A DNA stretch of 10,646 nucleotides, from NCBI GenBank assembly GCA_027070475.1, contig JALXDT010000326.1:1-10646 (forward strand). The letters run 5' to 3'. The stretch is from Candidatus Aminicenantota bacterium (GTDB taxonomy: Bacteria; Acidobacteriota; Aminicenantia; JAMOAD01). Position 1 is the first letter of the stretch. Every line of letters starts with the position of its first letter. Positions 7,289 through 10,646 of this stretch are shown one piece after another. The translations under genes and the position numbers were made by a program. Below the pieces are notes generated by a model. That model worked only from the letters and a program-made list of their open reading frames with translations. It was not told the DNA's origin and did no database searches.

Positions 7289-7446
7289 GGCAATTCTCAC
7301 ATAGATTTTGAGCTTATCTTCTTTGTTAAGTGGAAAAGGTTTTTCTTCTTTAATAATATTTCTTAGTTTTTCCATATATATATTATTTTTGTACTTATTT
7401 TCACCTTTTAATAGATCTTTGTTCTTTAGCGAAACTAAAATTACTA

Positions 7447-7473
7447 TTGACTTTTTTTTTATTTAGTTATAAT
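7447..7473 (+). promoter_or_regulatory. promoter of the symporter unit
   Basis: TTGACT (7447-7452) and TATAAT (7468-7473) are separated by a 15-bp, T-rich spacer, shorter than the usual 17. Transcription would start near 7480 and give a leader of about 20 nt carrying the ribosome site at 7491-7496. A small dyad, TTTAG-CGAAA-CTAAA (7425-7439), sits just upstream of the -35 box and could bind a regulator, but 5-bp arms are common by chance in such DNA. The rest of the divergent region, 7290-7424, shows no gene or clear structure. Confidence 0.55.
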
Positions 7474-7490
7474 TTTATTTATTAATAGAT

Positions 7491-7496
7491 AGGAGG
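7491..7496 (+). promoter_or_regulatory. strong Shine-Dalgarno of the symporter
   Basis: A full AGGAGG lies 4 nt before ATG 7501 and fixes that start. It contrasts with the two other operon-leading genes (259 and 7253), which lack any ribosome site. Confidence 0.85.
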
Positions 7497-7500
7497 AGAT

Positions 7501-9003
7501 ATGTGGTATTTATACTTGATTCTTTCATATTTTATAATTCTGCTGATTTTCAACTTCTTAAGAGCTAAAAAGGTAAAAAGCCAGGAAGATTTTATGGTTG
7601 CCGGAAGGTCTTTGAATGTATATGTGATGGTATTTACTTTAATTTGTACATGGATAGGTTCAGGCACATTTATTGCTGGAGCGGAATATGCAGCCAAAGC
7701 CGGATGGAGTTCTCTCTGGCTTCCTGCGGGTGCATGGGTAGGTATTCTCATAATATACTTTTTAGCGGCAAAAATAAGGACTTTTGGACAATACACTATT
7801 GGAGATATTCTTGAGGTAAGGTATGGAAATTTTGCAAGGATTTTCGGTGCGATTGCTTTAATAATAAGTTTTACAGCTATTGTAAGTTATCAATTCAGAG
7901 CTGGAGGATATATTTTAAATGTAATCACTGATGGAAAAATCAGTGTGGGTGAAGGGCAATTTTTAGCTGCACTCTTTGTGATTTTATTTACTGCTGCTGC
8001 AGGAATGTTGGCTGTGGCATATACAGATTTACCAAATGGGATTATTATTCTATTATCAACAATTTTAGCAACTCCATTTGTTGTAGCCGCAGCAGGCGGA
8101 TGGCATCACATAAAGACTATTCTTCCTGCAGAGAATTTCACAATAATTAATTCACAGTTTGGGGCGCATCCGCTTTTAAAAGCTGGAAGTTATTTTCTCG
8201 CAACTCTTCTTTTGCTTTTGGGAGTTCAAAGTATGTATCAAAAATTTTATAGTGCGAAAACACCAAAAGATGCAAAAAAAGCGGTTAGCCTCTGGATTGT
8301 GGGAACTATAGTTGTTGAAACAGTAGTAATAGTAATAGCTGTTTTTGCAAGTGCAAAATTCTGGGATAAAATACAGCTTTTTAAAGCAACAGGCGGTAAG
8401 GAAGGAATTGACCCGGCTTCAATAATACTTGTTGCAGCAAAGACCATGGTTCCCCCTGTGATTGGTGTTTTGCTCTTAGGTGCTGCCACAGCTGTCGTTA
8501 TTTCAACAGGGATGAACTATTTACTCTCTCCCACAACAAATATTATGAGAGATATATATCAGAAATTCATGAATCCGAATGCATCTCAAAAGAAGATGGT
8601 AATTCTTCAGAAAGTATGGGTTATTATTCTGGGAATAGTTGCCTATCTTCTTGCAACTAAAATGACCTCTGTTTTAGAGATGAGCTATTTTGCTTATACC
8701 ATTTACGGAGTCGCAATAACACCAGCACTTATCGCAGCTTTGGCATGGAAGAGAGCAACCAAAGCTGGAGGTTTAGCATCCATAATTGTAGGAACAGTGG
8801 TGGCAATCTTTTTAAAAGCTTCCGGTTATATCTGGCCATCAATTATGAGACCTTTGAATAATCCCAATGGAGATCCCTGGGGTATTCCTATAATTTATCC
8901 AGCAGCAATCTTATCTATTTTATCATTGATTGTAGTAAGTTATCTGACACCGCCACCATCGGAAGAGGAATTAAAACCATTATTTGACAATAAAAAAAAT
9001 TAA
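7501..9003 (+). CDS. sodium:solute symporter family (SSS) transporter
   Basis: A 500-residue, highly hydrophobic inner-membrane protein with about 13 predicted membrane helices, the normal size for the SSS/SLC5 family (LeuT fold). Seen: the N-terminal EDFMVAGRSLN (30-40) followed by TM1 TWIGSGTFIAGA (50-61), GQYTIGDILEVRYGN (96-110) as in sugar and other SSS carriers, QSMYQKFYSAKTPKDAKKA (243-261), and the TM8 sodium-site segment VVISTGMNYLL (332-342), in which S335/T336 are expected Na2 ligands. Where many relatives read STADS, this one reads STGMN. The substrate could be a sugar, amino acid, carboxylate or other solute; the motifs do not decide. The phosphofructokinase 13 bp downstream hints at carbon uptake, as inference only. 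It has its own promoter and strong Shine-Dalgarno. Confidence 0.9.
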   Translation: MWYLYLILSYFIILLIFNFLRAKKVKSQEDFMVAGRSLNVYVMVFTLICTWIGSGTFIAGAEYAAKAGWSSLWLPAGAWVGILIIYFLAAKIRTFGQYTIGDILEVRYGNFARIFGAIALIISFTAIVSYQFRAGGYILNVITDGKISVGEGQFLAALFVILFTAAAGMLAVAYTDLPNGIIILLSTILATPFVVAAAGGWHHIKTILPAENFTIINSQFGAHPLLKAGSYFLATLLLLLGVQSMYQKFYSAKTPKDAKKAVSLWIVGTIVVETVVIVIAVFASAKFWDKIQLFKATGGKEGIDPASIILVAAKTMVPPVIGVLLLGAATAVVISTGMNYLLSPTTNIMRDIYQKFMNPNASQKKMVILQKVWVIILGIVAYLLATKMTSVLEMSYFAYTIYGVAITPALIAALAWKRATKAGGLASIIVGTVVAIFLKASGYIWPSIMRPLNNPNGDPWGIPIIYPAAILSILSLIVVSYLTPPPSEEELKPLFDNKKN

Positions 9004-9004
9004 C

Positions 9005-9012
9005 AAGGAGGT
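9005..9012 (+). promoter_or_regulatory. Shine-Dalgarno deciding a TTG start
   Basis: AAGGAGGT, the full anti-16S complement, begins one base after the symporter stop. It is 4-5 nt before TTG 9017, which is in frame with the phosphofructokinase. The in-frame ATG at 8984 has no ribosome site and lies inside the symporter gene. Confidence 0.8.
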
Positions 9013-9016
9013 AAAA

Positions 9017-10111
9017 TTGAAAAGGGTTAAAAGAATTGGAGTTTTAACTGCTGGGGGAGATTGCCCCGGTTTGAATGCAGTTATAAGAGCCGTTGTAAAG
9101 ACAGCAATTAATGAATATGGATATGAGGTTTTGGGTATTAGAGACGGTTTTGCCGGTCTTATTAAGAAAAATGTATTCCCTCTCACGGAAAGAGATGTTT
9201 CAGGTATTCTCCCGAGAGGAGGAACCATATTAGGAACATCAAACCGAGATAATCCTTTTAAGTATAAAGTTGAAAAAGATGGGAAAACTGAGTTTGTTGA
9301 TGTAAGTGAGCAGGTTATTAAAACAATAGAATATAATGAGATAGATGTAATTGTTTCAATAGGAGGAGATGGGACACAGAGTATAGCTCTTGAATTTTAT
9401 GAAAGATACGGTGTCCCCATGGTAGGTGTTCCCAAAACAATAGATAATGACCTCGGAGGAACAGATGTAACATTTGGCTTTGATTCAGCTCTCCAGGTAG
9501 CAACTTTTTCAATAGACAAACTACATTCCACAGCAGAATCCCATCATAGAGTTATGGTTATAGAGGTAATGGGGAGAGATGCAGGCTGGATTGCCCTTCA
9601 CGCAGGTGTTGCAGGCGGTGGAGATGTTATACTGATTCCTGAAATTCCATATGATATAGATAAAGTTGCTGAAACAATAGAAAGAAGAGTGAAAAAAGGG
9701 AAAAGATTCAGTCTTGTAGTGGTTAGCGAAGGAGCAAAACCAAAAGGAGGAGATGTTGTAGTGAAAAAGATAGTGGATGATCCAACAATGCCTATAAGAT
9801 TGGGAGGCATAGGAAATAAGGTGGGAGATGAAATAGAAGAAAAAACGGGAATGGAGACAAGAGTAACTGTTTTAGGGCATTTACAGAGAGGAGGTTCCCC
9901 TTCTCCCTTTGATAGACTTTTGGCTACAAGGTTTGGCTATCATGCAGTTAAACTAATACATGAGGGCAAGTTTGGTCAAATGGTTGCAAGCAAAGGGAAT
10001 GATATAGTTAATGTCTCTTTGGCAGAGGCAGCAAGAAACCCAAGAAGAGTTGATCCCAATAGTGATATTGTAAAAATGGCAATGGCTTTGGGTACAGGAT
10101 TTGGAATTTAA
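9017..10111 (+). CDS. pfkA: 6-phosphofructokinase, group III type, probably ATP-dependent
   Basis: A cytosolic glycolytic enzyme phosphorylating fructose 6-phosphate to the 1,6-bisphosphate. It has 364 residues from the TTG start at 9017, chosen because a perfect Shine-Dalgarno precedes it and the protein then starts just before the first strand (RIGVLTAGGDCPGLN, residues 7-21). Seen: GGDGT (116-120), PKTIDND (139-145) with the catalytic Asp143, the substrate-binding MGRDAGW segment, IPEIPYD, and LGHLQRGGSPSPFDR near the C-terminus. Gly119 is the ATP-type residue, whereas pyrophosphate-dependent enzymes carry Asp there (GGDD). Lys140 is the residue typical of pyrophosphate enzymes and of the actinobacterial ATP-dependent group III. 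ATP use is therefore likely but not certain. It sits 13 bp behind the symporter and 6 bp ahead of the HDOD gene. Confidence 0.92.
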   Translation: MKRVKRIGVLTAGGDCPGLNAVIRAVVKTAINEYGYEVLGIRDGFAGLIKKNVFPLTERDVSGILPRGGTILGTSNRDNPFKYKVEKDGKTEFVDVSEQVIKTIEYNEIDVIVSIGGDGTQSIALEFYERYGVPMVGVPKTIDNDLGGTDVTFGFDSALQVATFSIDKLHSTAESHHRVMVIEVMGRDAGWIALHAGVAGGGDVILIPEIPYDIDKVAETIERRVKKGKRFSLVVVSEGAKPKGGDVVVKKIVDDPTMPIRLGGIGNKVGDEIEEKTGMETRVTVLGHLQRGGSPSPFDRLLATRFGYHAVKLIHEGKFGQMVASKGNDIVNVSLAEAARNPRRVDPNSDIVKMAMALGTGFGI

Positions 10112-10117
10112 AAAAAA

Positions 10118-10646
10118 ATGAAAAAGCCTTATAAAGAGTTTTCACTTGAAAAAGCCCATAAAGAGATAAATGTAAAGGAAGAACTCCCTTCTAACACAAA
10201 AATACTGCTTGAAACTATGGGATTGCTTAAAAGTTCAAACACAAGTATAAAAGAGATTAAGGAGAGGATTCTTCTTGATGAATCTTTAACTTTCTTTATT
10301 TTGAAAACAGCTAATTCGGCTTTCTATGGTACTGTTCAAGAGATTTCCACACTATCCCATGCCATTACCTTTTTAGGGTATTCAAATTTAAGAAGTATAA
10401 TGATGACATACTTCACAAAAAACCTTTTAAACAAAATAAAAGATCCAACCCTGCAGAAAAAACAATGGAAACACTCTATCTTTGTTGCTTTTGCATCAAG
10501 AACCTTGTCAGAAAGTTTCGGACTCTGTGATCCTGAAGAGGGATATATTGCTGGCCTCCTTCATGACATAGGCAAGGCATTGATAATAAAAGAATTTTTT
10601 AATAAGTATGAAAAGGTAATTGAGAAAACAAATATTACATTGAAAG
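10118..10646 (+). CDS. HDOD/HD-domain regulatory protein, 5' part only
   Basis: The frame is open to the window edge: 176 residues plus one base are visible and the C-terminus is missing. Seen: an N-terminal helical segment, the HDOD signature KTANSAFYG (63-71), HAITFLGYSNLRSIM (81-95), and GLLHDIGK (146-153) with the His-Asp pair after which the HD fold is named. HDOD proteins lack full phosphodiesterase chemistry in many members and act in signalling, motility or stress control, often with an output domain that would lie beyond the edge. ATG 10118 is the first start after the phosphofructokinase stop (10109-10111). No good Shine-Dalgarno is present, only a run of nine A directly before it, so translation is probably coupled to the upstream gene. 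Confidence 0.88.
   Translation, partial: MKKPYKEFSLEKAHKEINVKEELPSNTKILLETMGLLKSSNTSIKEIKERILLDESLTFFILKTANSAFYGTVQEISTLSHAITFLGYSNLRSIMMTYFTKNLLNKIKDPTLQKKQWKHSIFVAFASRTLSESFGLCDPEEGYIAGLLHDIGKALIIKEFFNKYEKVIEKTNITLK

Noticed and set aside
7331..7374. TGGAAAA / TTTTCCA inverted repeat in the divergent intergenic region
   Set aside because: Seven AT-rich base pairs across a 30-nt loop are expected by chance in this composition.
7482..7796. Minus-strand open frame over the symporter start
   Set aside because: It is antisense to a gene with strong family motifs, shows no recognisable domain and covers that gene's promoter. The other antisense open frames (for example 4557-4742, 8247-8489, 9598-9810) are shadows for the same reasons.
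1..10646. CRISPR array, insertion sequence, prophage, tRNA or rRNA
   Set aside because: No regularly spaced direct repeats, transposase or integrase motifs, or structural RNA signatures are visible; the genes look like ordinary chromosomal genes of uniform composition.

Overview
The window is AT-rich bacterial DNA (about one third G+C by eye). It carries eight genes in three transcription units and no rRNA, tRNA, CRISPR array or insertion sequence that I can see. Every complete gene has a full-length reading frame with recognisable family motifs. The lineage cannot be fixed from this sequence. An AT-rich bacterium that runs glycolysis, with a Ktr-type potassium channel and an HDOD regulator, fits several poorly cultured anaerobic phyla as well as better-known ones.

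Layout. Positions 1-258 are non-coding and hold a 27-bp perfect palindrome, a second short dyad, a terminator-like hairpin and a promoter whose -10 box abuts the first start codon. Unit 1 (+ strand, 259-2933) is a HIT-like DUF4922 protein overlapping by ATGA an exported C45-type Ntn hydrolase/acyltransferase with a helical, TPR-like tail. Unit 2 (- strand, read from 7253 down to 2937) is a long-chain acyl-CoA synthetase, the KtrB/TrkH potassium channel, the KtrA/TrkA regulatory subunit and dephospho-CoA kinase, with gaps or overlaps of only a few bases. Units 1 and 2 converge with 3 bp between stop codons. A 247-bp divergent intergenic region (7254-7500) then leads into unit 3 (+ strand, 7501 to the right edge): a sodium:solute symporter, a group III-type 6-phosphofructokinase starting at TTG, and an HDOD/HD-domain regulator cut by the window edge.

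How they work together. KtrA and KtrB form one potassium uptake system. Acyl-CoA synthetase consumes CoA and CoaE makes it, so unit 2 mixes lipid activation, CoA supply and ion homeostasis. Unit 3 may couple solute uptake to glycolysis, but the symporter substrate is not readable.

The points most worth a second look are: two operon-leading genes (259 and 7253) with TATAAT boxes only 5-6 nt from the ATG and no Shine-Dalgarno, implying leaderless mRNAs, while internal genes have Shine-Dalgarno sites; the translationally coupled DUF4922/C45 pair, whose joint function I do not recognise; and a phosphofructokinase with a mixed Gly/Lys specificity signature. I found no clear evidence of a wholly new multi-gene system; the DUF4922/C45 pair is the best candidate.
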